64,000 bases of DNA from positions 1 through 64,000 of the forward strand of contig WGFY01000035.1 in assembly GCA_015491995.1 (NCBI GenBank), read 5' to 3'. The first letter of the stretch is position 1. Each line of letters begins with the position of its first letter. Positions 26,255-35,235 of the stretch are shown in pieces. Made by a program: the position numbers and the translations under genes. Origin of the DNA: Mesoaciditoga sp. (GTDB lineage Bacteria; Thermotogota; Thermotogae; Mesoaciditogales; Mesoaciditogaceae). The notes under the pieces are model-generated. The model made no database searches and was not told the DNA's origin. It worked only from the letters and a program-made list of their open reading frames with translations.

Positions 26255-26819
26255 AAGCGAATTGTGAGATCAAAGCATCTGTGAATCCGTAATTCATGTA
26301 TATGTATCCAGAGACGAGCGCAATGACAAACGCCATGCCGGATTCCCAAAAAGAGCGAAAAAGGCCATTTCTAAAGAAAATGAAGAAGTACGCAACAGCA
26401 CATACCAACGCCATTACGACCACGTTCAGTGGAACGTACCATGCCAAAAGTTGGTGTTCTTGGGACATCATCGAAAGGTAATGAAGTCCAAACCCTCTAA
26501 AAACGATGTTGTCCACAACTGGAAGTATCGCAAGCCAAGTAAAGGGAGAGAATTTGCTCCTTTTAAAGGGAAAATTCATACGATAAATACCGTACGCGAC
26601 AAAACCAAATAAGAACGATACGAGTAGAGGTAAAAAGACGGGCTTCCCGCTCTTGAAATCGCCATTTCCCATAATGATCAATGCAACAGTTGTTAAAATA
26701 AGGGATATAACCGATGCCCAAAAAAGAGATTCCTCGTTCTTTTTGCGCTGACCAATGAAGAGTGGCATATAAACCACAAAAGATATCGCCCCCATACTTA
26801 TAAAACCAAAGTCGTACAT
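26217..26819 (-). CDS. CPBP-like membrane protein with degenerate active site
   Basis: 200 residues with about six hydrophobic segments. The region near residue 102 (DNIVFRGFGLHYL) looks like the CPBP/CAAX protease motif EE-x-x-FRG, but both glutamates are replaced (D,N). The last motif (SQFAFNLW, near 182) has Gln where the family has His. If this reading is right, the protein is catalytically inactive. ATG at 26817-26819 has AAAGGAG upstream. Its last 38 bases overlap the 3' end of the convergent RND gene. Assignment from motif resemblance only. Confidence 0.55.
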   Translation of the reverse strand: MYDFGFISMGAISFVVYMPLFIGQRKKNEESLFWASVISLILTTVALIIMGNGDFKSGKPVFLPLLVSFLFGFVAYGIYRMNFPFKRSKFSPFTWLAILPVVDNIVFRGFGLHYLSMMSQEHQLLAWYVPLNVVVMALVCAVAYFFIFFRNGLFRSFWESGMAFVIALVSGYIYMNYGFTDALISQFAFNLWRIVFSKRV

Positions 26820-26867
26820 ATGTTCATATTCTCCTTTCCGCTTCATTTGCTCCGTATATTTAAACAC

Positions 26868-26884
26868 GTCGAATATAATTCGAC
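26868..26884 (+). promoter_or_regulatory. Inverted repeat upstream of comM
   Basis: GTCGAAT-ATA-ATTCGAC, a 7+7 inverted repeat that ends 9 bases before a -10 (TATAAT, 26894-26899). It covers the spacer region of the comM promoter and is a candidate operator. The regulator is unknown. Confidence 0.4.
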
Positions 26885-26923
26885 AACTAATGATATAATT
26901 CTTTCGAAAGGAGGAGGTTGCGT

Positions 26924-28426
26924 TTGCATTACTCAAGAGTTAAAAGTGCCGTTTTGTCTGGATTGGAAGTTGTGGAAATAGAAGTGGAAGCGGATATAAA
27001 CGCAAGATCCATCACACAAGAATGGGAAATAGTTGGACTTGGAGACACGGCAGTGAAAGAAAGCAGAAAACGTGTGATGAGCGCGATAAAAAATTCCGGT
27101 TTTGACGTGCCTCATGGAAGGGTAACTGTCAACCTTGCCCCCAGCGATGTGAAAAAAGAAGGAACGCTTTTAGATCTCCCGATAGCCATAGCTATATTGA
27201 TGGCCGGTGGCAAGATAGAAAAGCGCGAGAACTGGCTTTTGATCGGTGAATTGGGACTTGATGGAAATCTAAGAAAAGTCAATGGTGCGTTGCCAATAAT
27301 GCTTGAAAAACCAAAAGATGATCGTGCTATAGTGCCTTCAGCAAACACCATGGAGTTATCACTTGTAAGAATTCCCAACCTTTACGCGGCCAACTCGCTC
27401 TTCGACTGTGTGAGACTCATGCAAGGAAATGAATTTTCGCAAATAGAACACGTTAAAATAGAATCCATGGAAAGCTATGAGGTGGATTTTTTGGAAGTAA
27501 GAGGGCAAGAACATGCCAAACGTGCCTTGGAAGTGGCAGCTGCCGGTTTTCACAACGTGATAATGAAAGGCCCTCCTGGATCTGGAAAAACCATGTTGGC
27601 AAGAAGATTTCCGACGATCATGCCATCCATGACGGAGTCGGAGATCGTAGAATCCACGAAAATATATTCAGCAGCCGGCATGTTGGATGGCTCTCCAATC
27701 ATCGAAAGACCTTTTAGAAGTCCACATCACAGTGCTTCTACCGCTTCCATAGTCGGTGGTGGCGCAAAGGCTAAACCTGGTGAAGTAACGCTTGCCCACA
27801 ACGGTGTTTTGTTCATGGATGAAATTCCGGAATTCAGAAGAGACGTTCTGGAAGCTCTCAGGCAACCACTTGAAGATGGAATGATAACCATTTCGCGTGT
27901 TAAAGAAACACACACCTACCCGGCAAGATTTCTGCTCATTGGAGCGCAGAATCCCTGTCCGTGTGGATGGCTCGGCGTGGAAGACGATGTTCACCATTGC
28001 ACGTGTTCGATGTCAGAAATAGTGCGATACAACAAGAGAATTTCGGGTCCAATCTCGGACAGGATCGACATTTTCGTCGATGTTCCAAGAGTTGACTACG
28101 ACAAATACACGTCCATGAAGGATGCGGAGTCTTCGGAAGAAATACGAAAAAGAGTGTTCAAGGCCGTTGATATACAGTTAAAACGTTCTGGAAAGCAAAA
28201 TGGCAAGCTTAGCGCCAAAGAGGTGAAGAAATACTGTAAACTTGGAGAGCGAGAAGCAGAATTCTTCAAAAATGCCGCCAAGAAGTTAGGTTTGAGTGGA
28301 AGGACGATGGAGAAAACACTAAAAGTTTCTCGAACGGTGGCAGATTTATCAGGGGAAAAAGAGATATCCATCTCTCATATGGCAGAAGCTTTGCAGTACA
28401 GGAAAAAAGAGGAGATTTTCATTTGA
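26924..28426 (+). CDS. comM: YifB/ComM family Mg-chelatase-like AAA+ ATPase
   Basis: About 500 residues. The N-terminal ChlI-like domain (VEVEADINARSITQEWEIVGLGDTAVKESRKRV) is followed by the AAA+ core with Walker A GPPGSGKTMLARR, Walker B FMDEIPEF and a C-terminal Mg-chelatase subunit domain. In naturally transformable bacteria ComM is a branch-migration helicase used in recombination of incoming DNA. TTG at 26924 is taken as the start because the strong GGAGGAGG site abuts the alternative TTG at 26918. It begins a long plus-strand run of overlapping genes. Confidence 0.92.
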   Translation: MHYSRVKSAVLSGLEVVEIEVEADINARSITQEWEIVGLGDTAVKESRKRVMSAIKNSGFDVPHGRVTVNLAPSDVKKEGTLLDLPIAIAILMAGGKIEKRENWLLIGELGLDGNLRKVNGALPIMLEKPKDDRAIVPSANTMELSLVRIPNLYAANSLFDCVRLMQGNEFSQIEHVKIESMESYEVDFLEVRGQEHAKRALEVAAAGFHNVIMKGPPGSGKTMLARRFPTIMPSMTESEIVESTKIYSAAGMLDGSPIIERPFRSPHHSASTASIVGGGAKAKPGEVTLAHNGVLFMDEIPEFRRDVLEALRQPLEDGMITISRVKETHTYPARFLLIGAQNPCPCGWLGVEDDVHHCTCSMSEIVRYNKRISGPISDRIDIFVDVPRVDYDKYTSMKDAESSEEIRKRVFKAVDIQLKRSGKQNGKLSAKEVKKYCKLGEREAEFFKNAAKKLGLSGRTMEKTLKVSRTVADLSGEKEISISHMAEALQYRKKEEIFI

Positions 28427-30051
28427 CAGTTCTCATAATCGATGGATACGTGGATGAGCCGGCGCAATTCGGGGTCCCGCCGTACCTTTCTTCTTATGTG
28501 CGGTACACTTTTGGCATCTCTTTGATGTGTGGTTACAACACGATTTACAAAACCATAGACGAAATAAGAGAATCCGAAATGCCATTACACGATATCCTCA
28601 TAGTCATAGGTGGCGTGACCGTTCCAGGGAACTATCTTGGCGGTACGCCTATGAGTGTGGAAGAGGCAATGGAAATATCCAACAAATCAAAGGGCAAAAC
28701 GAAAGTGATCATAGGATCGATGGCCGAATATTCAATTGATAGATCTGGTGGCATATCCGCCACTGTCAGCACTTTTTCGAATTATCAATTCAAACTGTGG
28801 AAAAATTACGAAAGGGATCTTTACGAGATCTTATCTGGCGAGAAGTGGACGAATTCACGCTACGATTTGGTGCACAAGGCTTCTATCCTTGGATCTCATA
28901 TGTTGACGGAACATCCAAATTTCCCAGATCTCATGTGCGAAATGGAGTTGGGAATGGGTTGCGAAAGGCAAACTCATTGTTCGTTTTGCACGGAACCTCT
29001 GTGGGGTACATTCGTTTCTCGACCGATTGAAGATGTTATCGAAGAAGTAAAAGCCCTTTATGAAGCCGGTGCAAGGCATTTTAGACTTGGACGAATATCC
29101 AACATATTTGCGTATATGGGAAAAGATAAACCGAATCCAGATGCCATCTTGCGGCTTTATGGCGGCATTCGAACCACCGCGCCTGATCTAAAAACGCTTC
29201 ATACGGATAACGCCAATCCAGAATATATGTACTCTCATTTGAAAGACATGAAAGAGATGATCTCGATCATCACAAAATACAACACTCCTGGCGATTCGCT
29301 TTCGATGGGAGTTGAGTCTTTCGATCCCAACGTTGTACTCAAAAACAATTTGAAAATAGATTTTGAACATTTTTTAGAAGTGATCAAACTTGTGAACTCG
29401 ATAGGGGCCGAAAGAGTCGAAGGAGTGCCAAAACTTTTGCCGGGCGTGAATTTGCTGTACGGGTTGCCTGCAGAAAAAAAGACAACGTACAAGATGAATT
29501 ACGATGCGATGATGAAAATTTTGAATACAGAACTCATGATAAGACGTGTCAACGTTAGAAAGGTCATGGCCTTTCCACAAACGCCACTTTTTATCATGCT
29601 CAAGGGAAGATCCCATCATGTTGATGGAAGACTTTACAAACATTTCAAATACATTTTGAGAAGGGACTTCGATCATCCGATGCTCGAAAGGGTTTTCCCA
29701 AAAGGAACTGTATTGCATGATGTGATAATGGAAAAACGTTCTGGAAACATCTCTTATGGTCGGCAGATCGGAACGTACGCCATACTCATCGGAATTCCAA
29801 AACCCATCTCCTTACGTGCTCATGTGAACTGCATCGTGGTCGATCATGGTCAACGTTCTTTGACGGCACTTCCAGTGCCGTTGAATTTGAACACGGAGCC
29901 TTTGAGTTTGATAAAATGGATTCCGGGAATTGGAAAACACACACTTCAAAAGATCGAGGCGGAAAGGCCTTACAAAAACATGGGAGATTTCGTTGAAAGA
30001 ACCAAGGCAGAACTGCCATATTGGATTAGGGAGATGATCTTGTTCAATTGA
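28423..30051 (+). CDS. Radical SAM protein with C-terminal helix-hairpin-helix
   Basis: 542 residues. The cluster motif reads GCERQTHCSFCTEP, i.e. C-x5-C-x2-C instead of the usual C-x3-C-x2-C; an archaeal-type radical SAM group has this kind of longer spacing followed by SFCTEP. The radical SAM barrel is followed by a short domain (AHVNCIVVDHGQRSLTALPVP) and an HhH unit IKWIPGIGKHTLQKIEAERPYKNMGDF, which suggests nucleic acid binding. TTG at 28423 overlaps the comM stop. Substrate unknown; a tRNA or other nucleic acid modification is a guess from the HhH. Confidence 0.8.
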   Translation: MTVLIIDGYVDEPAQFGVPPYLSSYVRYTFGISLMCGYNTIYKTIDEIRESEMPLHDILIVIGGVTVPGNYLGGTPMSVEEAMEISNKSKGKTKVIIGSMAEYSIDRSGGISATVSTFSNYQFKLWKNYERDLYEILSGEKWTNSRYDLVHKASILGSHMLTEHPNFPDLMCEMELGMGCERQTHCSFCTEPLWGTFVSRPIEDVIEEVKALYEAGARHFRLGRISNIFAYMGKDKPNPDAILRLYGGIRTTAPDLKTLHTDNANPEYMYSHLKDMKEMISIITKYNTPGDSLSMGVESFDPNVVLKNNLKIDFEHFLEVIKLVNSIGAERVEGVPKLLPGVNLLYGLPAEKKTTYKMNYDAMMKILNTELMIRRVNVRKVMAFPQTPLFIMLKGRSHHVDGRLYKHFKYILRRDFDHPMLERVFPKGTVLHDVIMEKRSGNISYGRQIGTYAILIGIPKPISLRAHVNCIVVDHGQRSLTALPVPLNLNTEPLSLIKWIPGIGKHTLQKIEAERPYKNMGDFVERTKAELPYWIREMILFN

Positions 30052-31157
30052 AAAGAATAGTCGTTTTGGGAGCCACCGGTACGATCGGCAGGATGTCTTT
30101 AAACGTTTTGAAACGCTTGAAAATGTTTGAAGTTGTTGGAATGAGTGCCAACAAAAATTTCGAGACTTTACTGAAGACGAAGAAGGATTTTCCATCTGCT
30201 TTGACGGCGCTGACAGGCATCAAAAATGAAGAAGTGAATTTTTATGGAAAAGACTCGATCGAAAAACTTCTCGAATCCACGCAACCCGATCAAGTGATAG
30301 TTGGCATTGCAGGATTTGCCGGGTTGAAATATGCCTTAAGCGCGGCGAGATATTCCAAGAGACTTTGCCTTGCCAACAAAGAATCCATTGTGGCGGGAGG
30401 AAAATTTTTCATCGAGAGTGTGAAAAAAAGTGAATGCGAAATAATACCCGTTGACAGCGAACATAACGCCGTATTTCAACTTCTCGATGGAGAAAAATCG
30501 AGAGTCGATTCGATAATTTTAACGGCATCGGGCGGAGCTGTTAGGAATGTTCCGCTGAGGGGATTGAGAGATGTTAGCCCACAAATGGTTCTCAAACATC
30601 CAATTTGGAATATGGGAGCACGTATAACAGTGGACTCTGCCACGATGTTCAACAAAGGGCTTGAAATCATGGAGGCAAGATTCCTTTTCGATTTTCCAAT
30701 TGAAAAGATAAAAGCCGTTTTGCATCCTCAAGGGAAGATCCATGCGATGATAGAGCTTGAAGATGGCACATTCAAGATGCACGCTTCCAAAGCCGATATG
30801 CGCATTCCGATATCTTATGCCCTTAATTACCCGAAAAGGATAAAGCTCTTCGACGATTTCACACCGTTTGGGAATGTAACTTTTGAAAAGCCTGATTTTA
30901 AGAGATATCCGGCCTTGAAGCTATCATACGAAGCTTTAAAAGATGGTGACGGTGCGCGTGTTGTCTACAATGCCGCAGATGAAGTGGCGGTTGATGCTTT
31001 TCTCAAAAAGCAGATAAGATTCACCGACATATACGAAATAGTTCTTAAAGTTCTCCAAAAAAAATGGCCGAAAACCTTGAAAAACTATGAAGACATAGAA
31101 GAAGTGGATAAAAAATCTCGTATTTTAGCCGAGGAGATGGTGAACACTTGTTGCTGA
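30048..31157 (+). CDS. dxr: 1-deoxy-D-xylulose 5-phosphate reductoisomerase
   Basis: A 369-residue enzyme that makes 2-C-methyl-D-erythritol 4-phosphate with NADPH, the committed step of the MEP isoprenoid pathway. NADPH motif VLGATGTIGRMSLNVL; metal and substrate residues in IPVDSEHNAVFQLL; TASGGAVRNVPL; VDSATMFNKGLEIMEARFLF. TTG start overlaps the preceding stop. ispG, a later step of the same pathway, is three genes downstream in the same run. Confidence 0.96.
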   Translation: MKRIVVLGATGTIGRMSLNVLKRLKMFEVVGMSANKNFETLLKTKKDFPSALTALTGIKNEEVNFYGKDSIEKLLESTQPDQVIVGIAGFAGLKYALSAARYSKRLCLANKESIVAGGKFFIESVKKSECEIIPVDSEHNAVFQLLDGEKSRVDSIILTASGGAVRNVPLRGLRDVSPQMVLKHPIWNMGARITVDSATMFNKGLEIMEARFLFDFPIEKIKAVLHPQGKIHAMIELEDGTFKMHASKADMRIPISYALNYPKRIKLFDDFTPFGNVTFEKPDFKRYPALKLSYEALKDGDGARVVYNAADEVAVDAFLKKQIRFTDIYEIVLKVLQKKWPKTLKNYEDIEEVDKKSRILAEEMVNTCC

Positions 31158-32635
31158 GCATTCTGTATTTTTTGATCATATTCGTCGGAATAGTGATGGT
31201 ACACGAGTTCGGGCACTTCATATTTGCAAAACTCTTTGGGGTATACGTCACGGAGTTCTCCGTGGGATTCGGGCCAAAGATTTTTTCCATAAAGGGTAAA
31301 GAGACTGAATACTTGATCAAATCGATTCCGTTAGGTGGCTATGTTAGAATGGCCGGTGACGATCCAACAACAGAAGAAGTGAAAGGCGTGCCTAAAGAAA
31401 GGCTGCTTTATTCAAAGGCAGCGTGGAAAAGATTTCTTATAGTCTTCGCCGGGCCTCTTTTCAGTATAATCGCCGGATACGCTTTGATGATCATCGTTTC
31501 TATCACATGGGGATTTCCCGAAACGCATGTTGACTGGGTCGTTCCAAATTCTCCTGCGGCAATTGCCGGAATTCAACCTGGAGATAGGCTGATATCGGTA
31601 AACGGGCACATCATTTTGGATCCTACGGAAGTTACTTGGTTTGTCAAAGGTCAAGATCATCTCAGTGTTGTTTACAAGCGTGGGTCAAAAAGTTTTAGAA
31701 GTTCGTTTAGCACCAAAGAAGTAGGTCCACAGTATTTTATGGTGTTAAATGGAAAAGTCAAAAAAGGCGATCACATCGTGAAGATTGAAGATCACAAATT
31801 CGGCGATGAGCTTACGAAAGGTGCGGTTATCGAGTTTTCGAGTGGTGCAACCGCGACGTTGATGGATTATCAAAAGATACCTCGTGCGAAGGAAATGGGG
31901 ATTTACATTTCCGTCTTTTCAGGTAAAATCGCTGCGGTTGATTCAACAACAGGTTTGAAAAGCGGTGATCTTATCCTGTCAATAGACGGGATGAAATGTG
32001 ATTCATCTTTCAATTTTCAGAACGCCCTCTTCGTCGCGCAAGTTGCGAAGAAGAGCGGAATCTTTGCCCTGGCAAATGAAAGTGAAGTCGTCAGCACTTA
32101 TCCATTCCATTCAAATAATGGAGTGTCAATGAAAATCAAAAGAGATGGAAAAGTGCTCGCTCTTACCTTAACCCGTAAACAATTCAACTCTTTTTTGAAC
32201 TCCGTAACAGCATATCCGGCGTATGGCAACTGGTATCCAGGACCTTGGGAAGCTGTAACTTATGGAGTGATCCGAACTAACCGGATATTCACAAAGATGC
32301 TTGCCTTCTTGGGAGGGCTATTCAAGACGAAAAACGCTTTGAATCAATTCGTTGGTCCTATCGGACTGGTGAAAATGGTTGGACAGGCATCGAGCGAGGG
32401 AATGCAAATTCTACTCACGTTGATCGCGTTTATCACCCTTAATTTGGGAATTATAAACCTCCTGCCGCTTCCGGCGTTGGATGGAGGGCATCTAATTTTT
32501 GCGTTAATAGAGATGATCACCGGTAAGCGGGTTAATCCGGAGATCGAAGGGTACATACATACAATTGGATTCTTCTTACTCATGGCATTTTTCGTGTACA
32601 TCACCTACATGGACATCATGAGATTTGGAGGTTAA
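31148..32635 (+). CDS. rseP: RIP (site-2) zinc metalloprotease RseP
   Basis: A 495-residue intramembrane protease. The catalytic VMVHEFGHFIFAKLFGV motif sits in the first helix (HExxH at about residues 19-23), and the second metal motif is in NLLPLPALDGGHLIF near the C-terminus. Two PDZ-like regions lie between the helices (PNSPAAIAGIQPGDRLISVNG and a second centred on TTGLKSGDLILSIDG). It is slightly longer than the E. coli protein. TTG start overlaps dxr by ten bases. The order dxr-rseP-ispG is common in bacteria. Confidence 0.94.
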   Translation: MLLSILYFLIIFVGIVMVHEFGHFIFAKLFGVYVTEFSVGFGPKIFSIKGKETEYLIKSIPLGGYVRMAGDDPTTEEVKGVPKERLLYSKAAWKRFLIVFAGPLFSIIAGYALMIIVSITWGFPETHVDWVVPNSPAAIAGIQPGDRLISVNGHIILDPTEVTWFVKGQDHLSVVYKRGSKSFRSSFSTKEVGPQYFMVLNGKVKKGDHIVKIEDHKFGDELTKGAVIEFSSGATATLMDYQKIPRAKEMGIYISVFSGKIAAVDSTTGLKSGDLILSIDGMKCDSSFNFQNALFVAQVAKKSGIFALANESEVVSTYPFHSNNGVSMKIKRDGKVLALTLTRKQFNSFLNSVTAYPAYGNWYPGPWEAVTYGVIRTNRIFTKMLAFLGGLFKTKNALNQFVGPIGLVKMVGQASSEGMQILLTLIAFITLNLGIINLLPLPALDGGHLIFALIEMITGKRVNPEIEGYIHTIGFFLLMAFFVYITYMDIMRFGG

Positions 32636-32638
32636 GGT

Positions 32639-34171
32639 ATGACCGTTTTACTCCATTGGTTAAACGCTTTCACAACTTCGGTAATTCAAAGTGGTGGATA
32701 TTGGGGGATCATTTTTTCAATGGCATTGGAGAGCTTCATGGTTCCGATTCCAAGCGAGATAATTCTTCCCTTTGGTGGATATTTGGCCTCGGCTGGCAAA
32801 TTGAGCGTGTTGGGCGTCATTTTTTCTGGAGCGATCGGCGGAACCATTGGATCCGTAGGACTTTATTACGCATCGATGTTTTTTGGAAACAAATTCATCA
32901 AAAAATGGGGAAGATATTTTCTTATATCAGAGCGCCATTTGGAAATGACATCCAAGTGGTTTGATGAGTACGGAGACTTCGCCATATTCGTCACAAGGCT
33001 CTTACCAGTTGTAAGGGGACTAATTTCAATTCCTGCAGGTATTTCAAAGATGAACGTTTGGACTTTTACCCTTTACACCTTCGTTGGTACCTTCATATGG
33101 TCAACGATACTGGCATATTTTGGCTTTCAAATGGGATTGTCTAATGTTGGAATGCAAGTGATATGGGAAGTAACGTTTGCGATTGCGGGCGTTGCGGTGG
33201 CGATGTACGTTATGTTCAGACTTGCCAAAAAACATTTCAAAATTTTCTCTATCTTGGCAAGCGCTTCACTTTGGGCAACACTTGGATTTTTCGTATTTTA
33301 CGCATTGTACATCTCTTACGCACCGATCAAGGCAAACGAATTGAATTACTCGAATTGGGCGAAGATAAATCAAAGGATCAAAAACAGCCAAAATTTCACA
33401 TTCGCCGTTATTGGAGACACGTTTCGCAACCCGAAGATGCTCTACAAGGCTTCTTCAGCCACTTCGACCTTCATTTTGAGTCTTGGAAATATGTTGTATT
33501 CCGGGGACAAAGCGAAATACAGGCTCTTGGTTCATGAATTGTCGGATCTTAAAAAACCGTTTTTGACAGTTGTTGGGACAAATGAATTGAGCGATGAAGG
33601 GTATAAAAATTATTACAAGATATTCGGTGATTACAACTACGCCGTGCCCGTGGGAAACACTTATTTCGTGATGTTAAACGATGTGAATGGAAAATTGCCA
33701 CAGCGACAGATGAGTTGGCTTTCACAAGAACTCACCATATCTTCCACGTACTCACATCATGTTGTGGCCATGAACATTCCAGCTTCATGGATGAATTCAA
33801 ATGGTGCAAAATTAAGCAAAAGCGCATCTCACAAACTTGAAGAAATTCTAAAATCGCGCAAAGTCGACTTGATCTTAGCCGTTGGGGAAAGTGCAACCGT
33901 TTCTGACAATCCTGTACCTTATGCCATAGTTGGAAAAAACGCGTATCTTATCGTTAACGTCAATGAAAATAGAATTCGAGTCAAAGTGAAAAAAACTTTT
34001 GAAAACTTCCATAATGAGTTCATCCAGGCTGTTTCCGTATATCTTTACTCCATGTTAATCCTGGATTGGCCATTCGTTGGAATTTTTGGAATAGGATTGG
34101 TACTTGTTTGGTTCTTCTGGAAGCGGTATGATCTGATCGTGAAAATCAAAAAGAAAAACGTTCGGAGGTAA
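32639..34171 (+). CDS. DedA membrane protein fused to a degenerate calcineurin-like domain
   Basis: 510 residues with two recognisable parts. Residues 1-200 are a DedA/SNARE-associated (VTT) domain: ESFMVPIPSEIILPFGGYLA, then FVTRLLPVVRGLISIPAGISKM; DedA proteins act in lipid carrier flipping. After another helix (about 204-225), residues 250-455 follow a metallophosphoesterase fold: FAVIGDTF near 255, LSLGNMLYSG near 281, VVGTNEL near 311, YFVMLND. The metal ligands are changed: canonical GD becomes GN in the second motif and GNHE becomes GTNE in the third, so it probably has no phosphatase activity. A last helix (about 465-485) and a basic tail end the protein. Confidence 0.85.
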   Translation: MTVLLHWLNAFTTSVIQSGGYWGIIFSMALESFMVPIPSEIILPFGGYLASAGKLSVLGVIFSGAIGGTIGSVGLYYASMFFGNKFIKKWGRYFLISERHLEMTSKWFDEYGDFAIFVTRLLPVVRGLISIPAGISKMNVWTFTLYTFVGTFIWSTILAYFGFQMGLSNVGMQVIWEVTFAIAGVAVAMYVMFRLAKKHFKIFSILASASLWATLGFFVFYALYISYAPIKANELNYSNWAKINQRIKNSQNFTFAVIGDTFRNPKMLYKASSATSTFILSLGNMLYSGDKAKYRLLVHELSDLKKPFLTVVGTNELSDEGYKNYYKIFGDYNYAVPVGNTYFVMLNDVNGKLPQRQMSWLSQELTISSTYSHHVVAMNIPASWMNSNGAKLSKSASHKLEEILKSRKVDLILAVGESATVSDNPVPYAIVGKNAYLIVNVNENRIRVKVKKTFENFHNEFIQAVSVYLYSMLILDWPFVGIFGIGLVLVWFFWKRYDLIVKIKKKNVRR

Positions 34172-34173
34172 AG

Positions 34174-35235
34174 ATGTCAAAGATCGTAAAAATAGGAAAG
34201 ATCAAAATTGGGGGAGGATCTCCAATTGCCGTTCAATCGATGACAAACACGGATACCAAGGATATATTCAACACCATCCAGCAGATAAAAGCCCTTGAAG
34301 AATCCGGATGTGAAATGGTAAGGCTTAGCGTATACGATGAAGAATGCACAGAGGCACTGAAAAAAATAAAAAGTGAAACGGAAGTTCCACTCGTAGCTGA
34401 TATACATTTCGATTACAAGCTGGCAGTCGCCTCGATAAACGCTGGCGTTGATAAAGTGAGAATAAACCCTGGAAACATAGGGGCAAAATGGAAAGTAGAG
34501 GAAGTGGCGAAAGCCGCCAACGATCACGAAGTTCCAATAAGAGTCGGTGCCAACATGGGATCTATAGACGAAAAGTATCTGAAGAAATTCAAGGATCGAG
34601 TTGATGCACTTGTGATGAGCGCAATGGATGAAGTTGAAGAACTAGAATCGGTTGAATTTGACAACGTAGTCGTGGCGGTGAAATCTTCTGATGCCGTTGA
34701 AACTTTGTTGGCAAACGAGAAAATCTCAAAGCTTACAGATCACCCTATTCATTTGGGGGTAACAGAGGCCGGCGTTTACGAAGATGCGGTTGTAAAGTCA
34801 GCTTTTGCGATTGGGCACCTTATATACGAAGGGATAGGGGATACCGTGAGAATTTCGATTGCAGGAGATCCCATCCGTGAGGTATCGGTCGCTTACTCAA
34901 TATTGAAAAGCGTTCACAAATTGGAGAACGCAATAGAAGTCGTGGCGTGCCCAACTTGCGCACGAACTCAGATAAACGTTGAAGAACTTGCACAAGAAGT
35001 GAAAAAAGCTCTCAAAACTGTTAAGACCAACTTGAAAGTCGCCGTTATGGGATGTTTGGTGAATGGCATTGGAGAAGCAAGAGATGCTGATATAGCCGTT
35101 TTTGGCACAAAGTCTGGGGGCGTGATATATGAAAATGGAGAGAAAATCGGTCTTGTAAAGAAAAACAAAATAGCGCAATCGTTGAAAGATATGATCGAAG
35201 GAAAATTGAAAGGAGGGAAATATGAAAATCGTTGA
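34174..35235 (+). CDS. ispG: (E)-4-hydroxy-3-methylbut-2-enyl-diphosphate synthase
   Basis: A 353-residue [4Fe-4S] enzyme of the MEP pathway. It starts with IKIGGGSPIAVQSMTNTDTKD; VADIHFDYKLA and VRINPGNIG are in the TIM-barrel domain, and the cluster ligands are in ACPTCARTQ and MGCLVNGIGEARDADI. It follows the DedA fusion by two bases and overlaps panC by 14. Confidence 0.96.
   Translation: MSKIVKIGKIKIGGGSPIAVQSMTNTDTKDIFNTIQQIKALEESGCEMVRLSVYDEECTEALKKIKSETEVPLVADIHFDYKLAVASINAGVDKVRINPGNIGAKWKVEEVAKAANDHEVPIRVGANMGSIDEKYLKKFKDRVDALVMSAMDEVEELESVEFDNVVVAVKSSDAVETLLANEKISKLTDHPIHLGVTEAGVYEDAVVKSAFAIGHLIYEGIGDTVRISIAGDPIREVSVAYSILKSVHKLENAIEVVACPTCARTQINVEELAQEVKKALKTVKTNLKVAVMGCLVNGIGEARDADIAVFGTKSGGVIYENGEKIGLVKKNKIAQSLKDMIEGKLKGGKYENR

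Noticed and set aside
26918-26920. TTG at 26918 as comM start
   Set aside because: It directly abuts the GGAGGAGG site with no spacing; the TTG six bases later is better placed.
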